Shown: positions 7,104 through 16,309, counted from the stretch's first letter. The stretch is DNA of 64,000 nucleotides from Actinomadura rupiterrae (GCF_024172125.1 NZ_JAMZEA010000003.1:62001-126000); one strand, 5' to 3'. The notes: generated from the letters alone by a model not told the origin. Made by a program: numbers and translations.

Positions 7104-7937
7104 ATGCGTTGCGCCTGGACGGACCTTCCGGCCGAGCTGCGGACGGCGATCACAGCGCATACGGGCGCCGTCCGCGACATACGAGCGGCGCCCGGTGGCA
7201 GCAACGCCGCCTTCGCCGCCACGCTGACCGGCCGGACCGGTCCGGTGTTCGTCAAAGCCGCACCGACCCGACCGGACGGCCGAGACGGCCCTCAGATCCG
7301 GGCGCTACGCCGCGAGATCGCCGTCAATCCGTGCGTACCCGAGTTCGCCCCCCGGATTCTGTGGAGCACAGAATCCGGGGGGTGGCTCGCAGTCGCCTTC
7401 GAGCATGTCAACGCACGTCACGCCGACTATCAACCCGGATCCCCCGATCTGGATGCGCTCGCCGGACTCGTCCACCGACTTCAGCGGACTCCGTGCCCAC
7501 CGGTCGTCGGATTGGCCATCGAACGGCGATGGGCAGCCCTGGCCGATGATGTGTCCGCGTTCGCGGGCGGGGCTCTTCTCCACACCGACCTGAACCCGCA
7601 TAACGTGCTCATCACCGAGGATGGACGCGTCGTGCTGGTGGACTGGGCCTTCGCGTCCAGAGGCGCGGCCTGGGTCGAGCTGGGCCAGACAGTCCCATGG
7701 CTGCTACGCGCCGGTCACGAACCGGCCGCCGCCGAAAACTGGGCCGGTCAGTTCCCGTCCTGGACGAATGCCGAACCAGCAGCGATCACGCTTCACGCAC
7801 GCCTGTCAGCCATCCGCTGGCAACACCGCCACAAGAATCACCAATCACCAGCCATCAATGCTTCAGTAGCCGTCGCCCAGCAGTGGGCCGACTACCGAAT
7901 GGCGGGAGTCCCGGCCGCAGGTTCAGCCTCTTCGTAG
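7104..7937 (+). CDS. Aminoglycoside phosphotransferase (APH)-like kinase
   Basis: A 277-aa protein with the APH/choline-kinase fold. It has a glycine-containing beta hairpin (GGSNAAFAATL), a lysine-bearing strand (PVFVKAAP, the presumed ATP-contacting Lys), the Brenner catalytic motif HTDLNPHNVL with both Asp and Asn present, and VLVDWAFAS with the metal-binding Asp. It should therefore be a competent small-molecule or peptide kinase, although many such genes do not confer drug resistance. RBS GGAGGG lies 6 bases before the ATG. It follows the Cys-tailed protein in the same operon and is followed by a broken paralogue. A perfect 16-bp inverted repeat lies within its coding sequence. Confidence 0.85.
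   Translation: MRCAWTDLPAELRTAITAHTGAVRDIRAAPGGSNAAFAATLTGRTGPVFVKAAPTRPDGRDGPQIRALRREIAVNPCVPEFAPRILWSTESGGWLAVAFEHVNARHADYQPGSPDLDALAGLVHRLQRTPCPPVVGLAIERRWAALADDVSAFAGGALLHTDLNPHNVLITEDGRVVLVDWAFASRGAAWVELGQTVPWLLRAGHEPAAAENWAGQFPSWTNAEPAAITLHARLSAIRWQHRHKNHQSPAINASVAVAQQWADYRMAGVPAAGSASS
7348..7382. repeat. Perfect 16-bp inverted repeat inside the kinase gene
   Basis: Arms at 7348-7363 and 7367-7382 are perfectly complementary around a 3-base loop (gag). The hairpin encodes the segment around LWSTESGG of the kinase. It has no following T-run. A stem this long inside a coding region is uncommon and could affect mRNA stability or translation. Confidence 0.85.
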
Positions 7938-8017
7938 ACGAACAAGCGCGTTACCAACCCGCCGTGCAGCCAGGGGCAGGCCGGCAGCACGAGAGCGCCT
8001 AGTCGGGAGAACGCGAA

Positions 8018-8895
8018 ATGAGAAAACCGCATTGGGAGGGCCTGCCCGATTTCACGCGCGCTGCTATCGAAGGGCGTTGCGGGGAGATCGCGAAGGTTGA
8101 GCCGGTGAGCCGCGGGATCATGCCCGGCCTGGCGGCGCGGCTCCACACCGTCGGCGGCGGCCGGTTCTTCCTGAAGGCTGTACCCGACGACAGTCCGGCG
8201 AAGGACCTGTACCTGCGTGAGCGGAAGGCCAATGCGGCGCTCACGGTGACCGAGTTCGCTCCCGTGATGCTGTGGTCGTCGACGGGGCACGGTTGGGTGG
8301 TGATGGTCTTCGAGTACGTCGACGGACGCGAAGTCGACCTGTCGCCTGGCTCGCCTGACCTTCCCAAGGTCGTGTCCCTTCTTCGGCAACTCGGCTCCTT
8401 GCCTACGTGGCAGAATGCGCGCCCGTCGCCCTCAACGTGGACACGCTGAAGCGGACCGCCGAAACGTTGCTGAAACAGTGCAACAGCGGCGCCCACCGCG
8501 AGATGTACTCCCGGGCCCTTGACGGGTTCGACCTGGACGGTCTCGCGGGTGACTCGCTCGTCCACTATGACCTGTCGCCCGGCATCCTCCGGATCAGCGC
8601 CGATGGCCTCAAAGCGATCGACTGGTCGTTCGCGTGCGCGGGGGCGGCATGGCTGGACGCTGCCCTGTTGCTCCCCAGGCTTATCGAGGCCGGTCACACT
8701 CCTGCCCACGCGGAAGCGCTCATGGAGGAAGTGCCTGCCTGGTGCGCTGCACCCGGCGACGGCATCACCGGTCTCGCCACGCTGTGGACGATGTTCCGCG
8801 AGTACAAGTCCATCAATGGCCCAGCCGAGCTACGCGGCTCACGCGCTCAAGCCGCCAAAGCCGGACGAGCCTGGATCAAACACCGGACTCACTAA
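8018..8895 (+). pseudogene. Second APH-like kinase, broken by a frameshift
   Basis: Two overlapping reading frames together make one kinase paralogous to the upstream gene. Frame one (8018-8449) gives the N-lobe (GGGRFFLKAVP, then EYVDGREVDLSPGSPD, close to the neighbour's corresponding segment). Frame two (8407-8895) gives the C-lobe (SLVHYDLSPGILR, then KAIDWSFACAG). The shift lies near 8400-8420. The catalytic loop also departs from the norm: HYDLSPGI lacks the Asn found at this place in the intact neighbour. Both defects suggest decay rather than a single sequencing slip, though an assembly error at the shift cannot be excluded. RBS GGGAG precedes the ATG at 8018. Confidence 0.72.
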
Positions 8896-8902
8896 CGACG
8901 AA

Positions 8903-8935
8903 CGCTGCCCCGCCGAGATGTGCGGCGGGGCAGCG
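8903..8935 (+). terminator. Intrinsic terminator-like hairpin
   Basis: Arms CGCTGCCCCGCCG and CGGCGGGGCAGCG form a 13-bp perfect stem with a 7-base loop (agatgtg) just after the kinase stop codon. It probably ends the 6.6-8.9 kb operon. Confidence 0.75.
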
Positions 8936-8972
8936 CCTTGGGCATGAGTCGGGTCGTGCCGGAAGGAGCTGG

Positions 8973-9446
8973 ATGGTTGTGCAGGTTTCGGTTTGCGGGC
9001 CTCGGGATTGTTCGGACGGGGAGTGGCGGGACGCGGTTGAGGTTGGGCGGTTGCTGGCTGAGCGGGGGGCGGTGGTGATCTGCGGTGGGTACGGCGGGGT
9101 CATGGCTGCTGTGGCGGCCGGTGCGCGGTCAGCGGGCGGGACGGTGGTGGGGATCCTGTCGCGCGACGACGCCGACGGCGCCAACCCGGATCTGTCCATC
9201 GTCATCCCGACGGGCTTGGGCGAGGCGCGCAACAACGTCATCGTGAACTCGGGCGACGCGGTGATCGTCGTCGGGGGTTCGTGGGGCACCTTGTCGGAGG
9301 TTGCGCTGGCCGTGCGCGGGGGGCGCGTTCCTGTTGTCCAGCTCGGCGGCTGGACGGTCCTCGACCAGGACGGCACCACGGTCGATGGCGTCCGCCACGC
9401 CGCCACGCCGGACCAGGCGCTTGGGCTTACTGGTCTCTGGCCCTGA
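8973..9446 (+). CDS. TIGR00725-type Rossmann (LOG/lysine decarboxylase-like) protein
   Basis: A 157-aa protein. It has an N-terminal beta strand and Gly-rich turn (VSVCGPRDCS), a GGYGGVMAAVAAGA segment, GLGEARNNVIV, and GGSWGTLSEVALA, which corresponds to the PGGxGTxxE motif of LOG-type phosphoribohydrolases with changes. Members of this branch (also called putative molybdenum cofactor carriers) bind nucleotides but are poorly characterised. The start at 8973 was chosen because GGAAGGAG lies just upstream and the domain begins at once; a longer in-frame reading into the kinase gene has no support. Confidence 0.82.
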   Translation: MVVQVSVCGPRDCSDGEWRDAVEVGRLLAERGAVVICGGYGGVMAAVAAGARSAGGTVVGILSRDDADGANPDLSIVIPTGLGEARNNVIVNSGDAVIVVGGSWGTLSEVALAVRGGRVPVVQLGGWTVLDQDGTTVDGVRHAATPDQALGLTGLWP

Positions 9447-9842
9447 TGGCGGCACCGAGCGGGCCGCCTTGCTTTGAGTCGCCCAACAAGCGCGGCGAAG
9501 TCGGCACTGCTGACCGGCAGGTGACCCGAGGCAGGAGCCTTGCTGTCCCGGATTGTGAACAACGCGGACGTAGGCGGACGCTTCTGCGAGGACGTCACCG
9601 TGGGCGGGGTTCGGCGGTTCCTCTGGTCCTGGGGTGAGGCGGTCGCAGAGGTGGACGAGGCGGACGTCGCGGGGGCGCGGGTTGTTCACGTGATGGTCAT
9701 GGGACAGGGGTGATCGGGGGTGGGGTGGCGGGACAAGGTGTGACAACTCGGGGTGGTGAAGATTGCGGGATACCGCCAGGTTGTCGGGGGTGCGGGGCGG
9801 CTATTGTGTCGCCTTGCCCTCAGAAGATAAGGAACGTGAGAT
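9447..9842. other. Intergenic stretch, no convincing gene
   Basis: Nearly 400 bases separate the TIGR00725 gene and the 5'-nucleotidase. A short open frame with a GTG at 9555 and TGA at 9711-9713 (52 codons) lacks a ribosome binding site and shows no recognisable family. The right end holds the AAGGA ribosome binding site of the next gene. It may contain remnants of a decayed gene. Confidence 0.4.
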
Positions 9843-11696
9843 ATGGCTGATTCGGGTAGCGGGCCTGCGCCGCGCTGGTGTTCGTGCCGGGTGCCGGACG
9901 ACGCGGAGCGGTCGTCCGGGGTGAGCCGGCGCGCGGTGCTCGGCGGGCTGACCGCGGCCGGGGCGCTGGCGCTGGCGGGGTGGCCGGGGTCGGCGTCGGC
10001 GGAGGCCGCGGCGGCCAAGGACAAGTCGGTCACCATCACCGTGATGGGGACGTCCGACCTGCACAGCCACGCGGTGAACTGGGACTACTACACCGACGCG
10101 GCCTACAAGGACAGCGCCGGGAACGTGGTGGGCCTGGCGCGGGTGTCGAGCCTGGTGGAGCAGATCCGCGGGACGCGCGGGCGCGACCGGACGCTGCTGT
10201 TCGACGCGGGCGACACCATCCAGGGGACGCCGCTCGGGTACTACTACGCCACGGTCGAGCCGATCACGAAGACCGGTGACGTGCACCCGATGGCGCGGCT
10301 GATGAACGAGATCGGGTACGACGCGGTCGCGCTCGGCAACCACGAGTTCAACTACGGGCTGCCGCTGCTGGAGAAGTGGATCGGCCAGATGGACGCGCCG
10401 GCGCTCGCCGCGAACGCGGTGCACGCGGGGACGACGCGTCCGGCGTTCGAGCCGTTCATGATCAAGCGGATGCACGTGCCGGGGCACCCGCCGATCCGGG
10501 TCGGGCTGCTGGGCCTCACCAACCCGGGTGTCGCGATCTGGGACAAGGCCAACACGTCCGGCAAGCTGGAGTTCCTGGACCTCGTCGAGACCGCCAAGCG
10601 GTGGGTGCCGGTCATCCGCGCGCGGGGCGCGGATGTCGTGATCGTCAGCGCGCACGCCGGGGACAGCGGCCTGTCGTCCTACACCGGGGACATCCCGGTG
10701 GAGAACGCGTCGGCGATGGTCGCCGAGCAGGTGCCGGGCATCGATGCGATCCTGTTCGGGCACGCGCACCTGGACATCCCCGTCCGGTACGTGACGAACA
10801 AGGCCACGGGGCAGTCGGTGGTCATGAGCGAGCCGAAGTGCTGGGGCGAGCGGCTGTCGGTGTTCGACCTGACGCTGGCGCACGAGAAGGGCCGCTGGAA
10901 GGTCACCGGGAAGTCCGCCACGACGGTGAACACCAACACCGTCCAGGAGGACCCGAAGATCGTCGGGCTGGTGAGGAAGCAGCACGACGCGGTGGTCGCG
11001 TACGTGAACCAGAAGGTCGCGACGTCCACGCAGGCGCTGTCGGCGGCGGAGTCCTGCTGGAAGGACACCGCGATCCTGGACTACGTGCAGCTCGTCCAGA
11101 CCGCGAAGGTCACCGAGGCCGTCAAGGGGACCGAGTACGCGTCGCTGCCGGTGCTGTCGATCGCCGCGCCGTTCAGCCGGGCCGCGACGTTCCCCGCCGG
11201 GCAGGTCACGATCAGGGACATCGCCGGGCTGTACATCTACGACAACACGCTGCTCGGCAGCGTCCTGACCGGCGCGCAGATCAAGGACTACCTGGAGTAC
11301 TCCGCGCAGTACTTCAAGAAGACCGCGCCGGATGCCCCGGTCGACCCCGCCTCCTGGACGAACGAGGCGAACCGTCCCGACTACAACTACGACCAGTTCG
11401 CGGGGGTCGACTACGACGTCGACATCTCCAAGGACGCCGGGTCGCGGATCGCCAACCTGAGCTACGACGGCGCGCCGATCGACCCGAACCAGAAGTTCGT
11501 CGTGGCGGTGAACAACTACCGCCAGTCGGGTGGCGGCGGCTTCCCGCACATCAGCAAGGCGCCCGTGGTCTACAACGCCCAGGTCGCCATCCGCGAGGCC
11601 ATCGTCGCCTACGCGTCGGCGGCCGGGACGATCGACCCGGCCACCTTCCACAAGGAGAACTGGCGCCTCGTGCGCAACGGCACCCCGGTCTTCTAA
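9843..11696 (+). CDS. Exported bifunctional metallophosphatase / 5'-nucleotidase
   Basis: A 617-aa protein of the UshA/YfkN family. A Tat signal (SRRAVLGGLTAAGALALAG) is followed by an AxA cleavage region near residue 55. The metallophosphoesterase domain shows its dinuclear metal ligands in order: SDLHSH, DAGDTIQG, LGNHEFNYG, VSAHAGD and GHAHLD. The C-terminal domain (about residues 350-610) is the 5'-nucleotidase substrate-binding domain, with NTLLGSVLTGAQIKDYLE and NNYRQSGGGGFP. It likely releases phosphate and nucleosides from extracellular nucleotides or cyclic nucleotides. AAGGA lies upstream of the ATG. The gene is transcribed alone. Confidence 0.93.
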   Translation: MADSGSGPAPRWCSCRVPDDAERSSGVSRRAVLGGLTAAGALALAGWPGSASAEAAAAKDKSVTITVMGTSDLHSHAVNWDYYTDAAYKDSAGNVVGLARVSSLVEQIRGTRGRDRTLLFDAGDTIQGTPLGYYYATVEPITKTGDVHPMARLMNEIGYDAVALGNHEFNYGLPLLEKWIGQMDAPALAANAVHAGTTRPAFEPFMIKRMHVPGHPPIRVGLLGLTNPGVAIWDKANTSGKLEFLDLVETAKRWVPVIRARGADVVIVSAHAGDSGLSSYTGDIPVENASAMVAEQVPGIDAILFGHAHLDIPVRYVTNKATGQSVVMSEPKCWGERLSVFDLTLAHEKGRWKVTGKSATTVNTNTVQEDPKIVGLVRKQHDAVVAYVNQKVATSTQALSAAESCWKDTAILDYVQLVQTAKVTEAVKGTEYASLPVLSIAAPFSRAATFPAGQVTIRDIAGLYIYDNTLLGSVLTGAQIKDYLEYSAQYFKKTAPDAPVDPASWTNEANRPDYNYDQFAGVDYDVDISKDAGSRIANLSYDGAPIDPNQKFVVAVNNYRQSGGGGFPHISKAPVVYNAQVAIREAIVAYASAAGTIDPATFHKENWRLVRNGTPVF

Positions 11697-11826
11697 GGCT
11701 GTTCGCAGCGGCGGCCGCGTGGGCGATTTGTCGCCTGCGCTGCCGCCGCTGACGTTTCACTGCTGCGCGGCCGCCGCCGACGATTTCGCGCCTGCGCGGC
11801 CGTTCGGCTGCTCGGCCGTTCGGTGT

Positions 11827-12633
11827 TTACGCGCGGGGACGCCAGGCGTAGTCGTCGACCGCTAGGAACGGCTCGCGGGCCACGGTCACCGGGGTTTCGC
11901 CGGAGAAGGCCAGGACGTCCCGGTGCAGGTGGGATTGGTCGGCGTAGCCGGAGTCCGCGGCGACCCGCGCCGGGCTCTCCCCCGCGACCAGCCGGTGGAC
12001 GGCGTGGTCGAAACGGACGAGCTTCGCCGCCTGTTTCGGCGGTAGCCCGATCTGGTTTCGGAACCGGGACCACAGGCGCTGGCGGCTCCACCCGAGTTCG
12101 GTCGCCAGCCCGTCCACGCGGACCGTCCCACGGCTGTGGACGATCTGCCGCCACGCCCACGCGACCTCCGGGTCCGGCGCCCTCGCCGTGCTTCGCCGGG
12201 CGATTTCGGCGTCCGTTATTGCGAAGCGGTCCTGCCATGAGGACGTTTCGGCCAGCCGGGCGCAGATCCTCTCCGCGGAACGGCCCCACAGGGCGTCGAG
12301 GGGCACCATCGCGCCGTCCAGCTCGGCCGGCGGGACGCCGAGGACGGCATGCACGACCAGCGGCGACAGACGAACCTGCACGACCTCGAAGGCCCCGCCC
12401 CGAATGCGGACGCCGCCCAGCGCCAGCCCCAGCCCGGCGACGAGGTTGCCTCGATGCGGACCGGTGGCACCGTCCACGATGAGCGACCCGCGGCCGAACT
12501 CCAGGACGAGCGTCACGCTCGGATGCGGGATCGCGCGCCGGCTCGCCGCCGACAGGCCCCGATCCCGGAATCCGGCCATGCTGATACCGGTTGTCCGGGA
12601 GGGCCGTTCGGGACGGGCGACCTCCCACTGCAT
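11827..12633 (-). CDS. AraC-family transcriptional regulator
   Basis: A 268-aa protein. The N-terminal 150 residues form a beta-rich sensor domain typical of actinomycete AraC proteins. The C-terminal part (about 165-255) holds two helix-turn-helix units: GLATELGWSRQRLWSRFR, and the second around VAADSGYADQSHLHRDVLAFSGETP. It is divergent from the alpha/beta hydrolase at 12698, with 64 bases between starts, so it probably controls that gene and itself. The effector cannot be seen. Confidence 0.88.
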   Translation of the reverse strand: MQWEVARPERPSRTTGISMAGFRDRGLSAASRRAIPHPSVTLVLEFGRGSLIVDGATGPHRGNLVAGLGLALGGVRIRGGAFEVVQVRLSPLVVHAVLGVPPAELDGAMVPLDALWGRSAERICARLAETSSWQDRFAITDAEIARRSTARAPDPEVAWAWRQIVHSRGTVRVDGLATELGWSRQRLWSRFRNQIGLPPKQAAKLVRFDHAVHRLVAGESPARVAADSGYADQSHLHRDVLAFSGETPVTVAREPFLAVDDYAWRPRA

Positions 12634-12697
12634 GCCCTCATGCTAAGCGCGACATTTGTTCAATCGCGGACACGCGTCGCCGCTGGACCCTGGTCTC

Positions 12698-13672
12698 ATG
12701 ACCACCTCTCCGAAGACAGAGCCCGCCCCCTCTCCGCAGTCCGGGCGAGGTCGCAAACGGCTCGGCATCCTTGCGGGTACCGTCGTCGCGGTCGCGGGGG
12801 TCGTGCTCGCGAACGCGGTCGTGGTGTCGCGGCAGAGCGCCGGGGCCGCGCGGAACGACGTCGTCCCGGTCGATGGCGGGAAGGTCCATGTCGTCCAGGA
12901 CGGTCCGCGCGACGCGCCGGCGCTCGTCCTCCTGCACGGGCGAGGCGGGTCGACGCGCTGGTGGGACGCGGTGGTACCGGCGCTCGCGCAGAACCACCGC
13001 GTCGTCCGGATCGACCTGCTCGGGCACGGGTTGTCGGGCAAGCCGTCCGGCGGCGCGTACTCGATCCCCCAGCAGGGACGGCGGGTCGGGCAGGTCATGG
13101 ACCGGCTCGGCGTGCGGCGCGCCGTCGTCGTCGGGCATTCGACCGGCGGCGCGGTCGCGACGTCGGTCGCCGAGCAGCGGCCTGACCTGGTGACCGCGCT
13201 CGCGTTGATCGACACGGGCCCCCGCATGAGCGCCTTCGCCTCGGGCGGCTTCGTCGGACATCTCCTGTTCGTCCCGGGCGTGGGGCAGCTGCTGTGGCGC
13301 ATCCGGACGGACCGGCTCGTCCGCAAGAGCCTGAGCAGTGCGTTCAGCCGTCCCGGGTTCGCGATCCCGAAGGCGCTCATGGACGACGTCCGCAGGACGA
13401 CCTACCACTCGCTGACCGCGACGTCCCGAGCGTCCGACGACTTCCTCAAGCAGCGCCCGATCCCCGACCGGCTGAAGCCCCTCGGCAAGCCGCTGCTGGT
13501 GATCTTCGGCGCGGACGACAAGCGGTGGCGCGTGTCGTCCGCGAACGACTACCGGGCCGTCCCGGACGCGAAGATCGAGGTGATTCCCGGTGTGGGGCAC
13601 TCGCCGATGCTCGAAGATCCGGCGAAGACCACCGCACTACTACTCGCCTTCAGCCCAACGCCGCACGCATAG
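12698..13672 (+). CDS. Membrane-anchored or secreted alpha/beta hydrolase
   Basis: A 324-aa protein. Residues about 22-45 form a hydrophobic signal or anchor (GILAGTVVAVAGVVLANAVV). The hydrolase fold follows, with the oxyanion-hole motif LLHGRGGSTRWW, the nucleophile elbow GHSTGGA, an acid in VIFGADDKRW and the catalytic His in GVGHSPMLED. All triad residues are in place. Substrates of this family range from esters to epoxides and cannot be predicted here. The ATG at 12698 starts just before the anchor. It is divergent to an AraC regulator and ends at a strong bidirectional terminator. Confidence 0.88.
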   Translation: MTTSPKTEPAPSPQSGRGRKRLGILAGTVVAVAGVVLANAVVVSRQSAGAARNDVVPVDGGKVHVVQDGPRDAPALVLLHGRGGSTRWWDAVVPALAQNHRVVRIDLLGHGLSGKPSGGAYSIPQQGRRVGQVMDRLGVRRAVVVGHSTGGAVATSVAEQRPDLVTALALIDTGPRMSAFASGGFVGHLLFVPGVGQLLWRIRTDRLVRKSLSSAFSRPGFAIPKALMDDVRRTTYHSLTATSRASDDFLKQRPIPDRLKPLGKPLLVIFGADDKRWRVSSANDYRAVPDAKIEVIPGVGHSPMLEDPAKTTALLLAFSPTPHA

Positions 13673-13677
13673 AAGAA

Positions 13678-13713
13678 CCCGGTCCGGACGCTGGGCAGCG
13701 CGTCCGGACCGGG
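13678..13713. terminator. Bidirectional terminator hairpin
   Basis: Arms CCCGGTCCGGACGC (13678-13691) and GCGTCCGGACCGGG (13700-13713) pair perfectly over 14 bp with an 8-base loop. It lies between the convergent hydrolase and permease genes and can end both transcripts. Confidence 0.88.
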
Positions 13714-13723
13714 AGAGCGGGGA

Positions 13724-15166
13724 TCAGCCGGTGGGCTGCGGCTCGGCGGCGGGGAGGAAGCCGTCCGGGTAGATCATGTCGTCCGGGGCCTGGGAGCGCG
13801 GCCGGGCCAGCGGGTAGTAGAGCGCGGCGGTGAGGACCAGGCCGATGATCCAGGAGATGTCCGCGCCGCCGATCATCTTGGTGACCGGGCCCGTGTAGAG
13901 GGTCTGGCTCAGGAACGGGATCTGGGCGACGATGCCGACGACATAGCAGCCCAAAGCGACGATGTTCCAGCGTCCGTAACGTCCGTTGGGGTCATACAGG
14001 GCCGGGATGTCGACGCGCTCCTTCGAGACCAGGTAGTAGTCGACCAGGTTGATCGCGCTCCACGGCGTGAAGACGGTCAGCAGCAGCAGGACGAAGTTCT
14101 TGAAGTTCGTGAGGAAGTCGTGGCTGGCCAGCAGCGCGACGAGCACCGACAGCGCCAGGAACCCGGCGATGTACAGCGTCCGCGCCCACTGCGACACGCG
14201 CCGCTCGCTGGTGAACGCCGACACGGTCGTCAGGATGGACATGAAGCCGCCGTAGGCGTTCAGCGTGTTGATCGTCAGCTTGCCCACGATGATGACCAGG
14301 TAGATCAGCACGGCGATCGCGCTGCCGCCGAGGTGGCCCATGAAGCCGACCTGGTTGTCCAGGAAGCCCGCGCCGGACGCGGTGGGCAGCGCCGCCAGCA
14401 GCACGCCGAACACCATCGACCACTGCGACCCGATCACGCTGCCCCACAGCGTGCAGTGGAACGTCGTGCGCGCCGAGGTCAGGCGGGGCAGGTAGCGCGA
14501 GTAGTCCGCGACGTACGGGCCGAAGGTGAGCTGCCAGCCCGCGCCGAGCGAGATCGCCAGCAGGAACGTCGCCGCGTCGAACGGCTTCGCGCCGAACAGC
14601 CCGCCGAGGTCGTGCGTGGACGCCAGCCGGATCATCAGGTACGTGAACCCGACGACGCCGAGGACGGTGGCGACACGTCCCAGGTTGTGGATGTAGCGGT
14701 AGCCGAGCACCGCGACGACGGCGGTCAGCGCACCGAACACTATGATCCCGACGGGCTTGGAGTCGGTGTGGACGATCTCGTCGACGGCCTGGCCCGCCAG
14801 GACCGTCCCGGTCGCGGCGAAACCCAGGTACATCAGGATCACCAGGAGTAGCGGGAGGACGGCGCCGAACACGCCGAACTGCGCCCGGCTGGAGATCATC
14901 TGCGGCAGGCCGAGCCGGGGGCCCTGCGCCGAGTGCAGCGCCATCACCGCGCCGCCGAGCAGGTTGCCGATGAGCAGGCCGACGACCGCCCACAGCGGGT
15001 CGGCGCCGAACACGACCGCGAGCGCGCCGTTCACGACGGCCGTGATCTGCATGTTCGCGCCGAACCAGAGGGTGAACTGGTTGAGCGGCGTCCCGTGCCG
15101 CTCGGATTCCGGCACCACGTCGATGGTGCGGCGCTCCAGCAGGCTGGGAGGGGGTTCAGGAGCCAT
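13724..15166 (-). CDS. NCS1 family purine/cytosine permease
   Basis: A 480-aa integral membrane protein with about 12 hydrophobic segments. The N-terminus (NQFTLWFGANMQI) carries the NCS1 signature, followed by LGLPQMISSRAQFG, which contributes to the substrate and cation sites in Mhp1-like transporters. Later segments include VADYSRYLPR and TPWSAINLVDYYLV, both typical of cytosine permease-like members. It should import a nucleobase, hydantoin or related heterocycle with Na+ or H+. The gene stands alone, divergent from an aldo-keto reductase. The substrate is not determined by the sequence. Confidence 0.92.
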   Translation of the reverse strand: MAPEPPPSLLERRTIDVVPESERHGTPLNQFTLWFGANMQITAVVNGALAVVFGADPLWAVVGLLIGNLLGGAVMALHSAQGPRLGLPQMISSRAQFGVFGAVLPLLLVILMYLGFAATGTVLAGQAVDEIVHTDSKPVGIIVFGALTAVVAVLGYRYIHNLGRVATVLGVVGFTYLMIRLASTHDLGGLFGAKPFDAATFLLAISLGAGWQLTFGPYVADYSRYLPRLTSARTTFHCTLWGSVIGSQWSMVFGVLLAALPTASGAGFLDNQVGFMGHLGGSAIAVLIYLVIIVGKLTINTLNAYGGFMSILTTVSAFTSERRVSQWARTLYIAGFLALSVLVALLASHDFLTNFKNFVLLLLTVFTPWSAINLVDYYLVSKERVDIPALYDPNGRYGRWNIVALGCYVVGIVAQIPFLSQTLYTGPVTKMIGGADISWIIGLVLTAALYYPLARPRSQAPDDMIYPDGFLPAAEPQPTG

Positions 15167-15391
15167 GCTGTCCGGTCCCTTCAGGGGTTCGCAGGGGTCG
15201 GGGGGAGAAGGGTTCGAGGGAGAAGGGGTCGCGAGGAGGCAGGTGGCGGAGGGGGGTTCCGGGCATGCTCAAGGTACTCCCAGAACCGCCCAAAACACCG
15301 CCCCCCATCCGGACATCCGACCAGGCCCGGGTTGTTTCGCAGGGGTGCGAAGGTGTCGCCAAGCGCCGCCGCCGGACGGGAGGATTCGGAC

Positions 15392-16309
15392 ATGACGATT
15401 GAGGACATCAACGCCGCCGCATCCGGGACGTGGAAGCTCGGGGACATGCCGGTCCACCGGGTCGGGTTCGGCGCGATGCGGCTGCCGCAGACCGGGGGCG
15501 CGCTGGTCGCGGACGCCGTGCCGCGCGACCGCGCGCAGGCGGTCGCGGTGCTGCGGCGGGCCGTCGAGCTGGGCGTGAACCACATCGACACGGCCGCGTT
15601 CTACTTCTCGCCGCTGCGGTCGGCGAACGAACTGATCAACAGCGCGCTCGCGCCGTACCCGGACGACCTGGTCATCGCGACCAAGGTCGGGCCGGCGCGC
15701 GACGCGTCCGGGGAATGGGCGACGCACGCCATGACGGCCGCGGCGCTGCGCGGCCAGGTCGAGGAGAACCTGCGCCAACTGGGCCGCGACCACCTCGACC
15801 TGGTGAACCTGCGCATCGTCCGGGACGACGCGTTCGAGGAGCGCTTCGGCGCGCTCGCCGACATGCAGAAGGAGGGCCTGATCAGGCATCTGGGCCTGTC
15901 GAACGTCCGGCCCTGGAACCTTGAGAAGGCGCGGGCGATCGCGCCGGTCGTGTGCGTCCAGAACCCGTACGGCTTCGGCGTCTTCCCCGAGCAGGACGAG
16001 ATGCTGCGGCTGTGCGGCGCGCACGGCATCGCCTTCGTGCCGTTCTACTCCCTGGCCGGGACGGGACGCGAGGGAGGCGCGTCCGGCGCGGAGGAGGCGC
16101 CCGAGATCACCGCCGTCGCGCGGGCGCACGAGGCGACCCCGGCGCAGATCCGGCTCGCCTGGACGCTGCACCAGGGCGAGCACGTCCTCGCCATCCCGGG
16201 CACCGGGGACCTCCGGCACCTTGAGCAGAACATCGCCGCCGGAGCCGTCCGCCTCACGGACGACGACCTCGACGTCCTCAGCGAAGCCGCCCGCCCCACC
16301 GACCAGTAA
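15392..16309 (+). CDS. Aldo/keto reductase
   Basis: A 305-aa (alpha/beta)8 oxidoreductase. The catalytic tetrad is visible: Asp in NHIDTAAFY with the Tyr four residues later, Lys in VIATKVGP, and the position of the usual His in DHLDLVNLR. In this subgroup His is replaced by Asn (LVNLR), seen in several actinomycete AKRs. The NADPH-binding end has GLSNVRPWNLEKA and PGTGDLRHLEQN. It reduces carbonyls with NADPH. The ATG at 15392 has GGGAGGA about 10 bases upstream. It is divergent from the NCS1 permease, which could mean a shared inducer. Confidence 0.9.
   Translation: MTIEDINAAASGTWKLGDMPVHRVGFGAMRLPQTGGALVADAVPRDRAQAVAVLRRAVELGVNHIDTAAFYFSPLRSANELINSALAPYPDDLVIATKVGPARDASGEWATHAMTAAALRGQVEENLRQLGRDHLDLVNLRIVRDDAFEERFGALADMQKEGLIRHLGLSNVRPWNLEKARAIAPVVCVQNPYGFGVFPEQDEMLRLCGAHGIAFVPFYSLAGTGREGGASGAEEAPEITAVARAHEATPAQIRLAWTLHQGEHVLAIPGTGDLRHLEQNIAAGAVRLTDDDLDVLSEAARPTDQ

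Noticed and set aside
7104..8895. Calling the APH-like genes aminoglycoside resistance genes
   Set aside because: The fold is right, but this superfamily is broad and the neighbours (GRDP-like protein, XRE/TPR regulator) do not suggest drug resistance.
9555..9713. A 52-codon frame starting at GTG
   Set aside because: No ribosome binding site and no family resemblance; it may be debris of an old gene, but evidence is too thin for a gene call.
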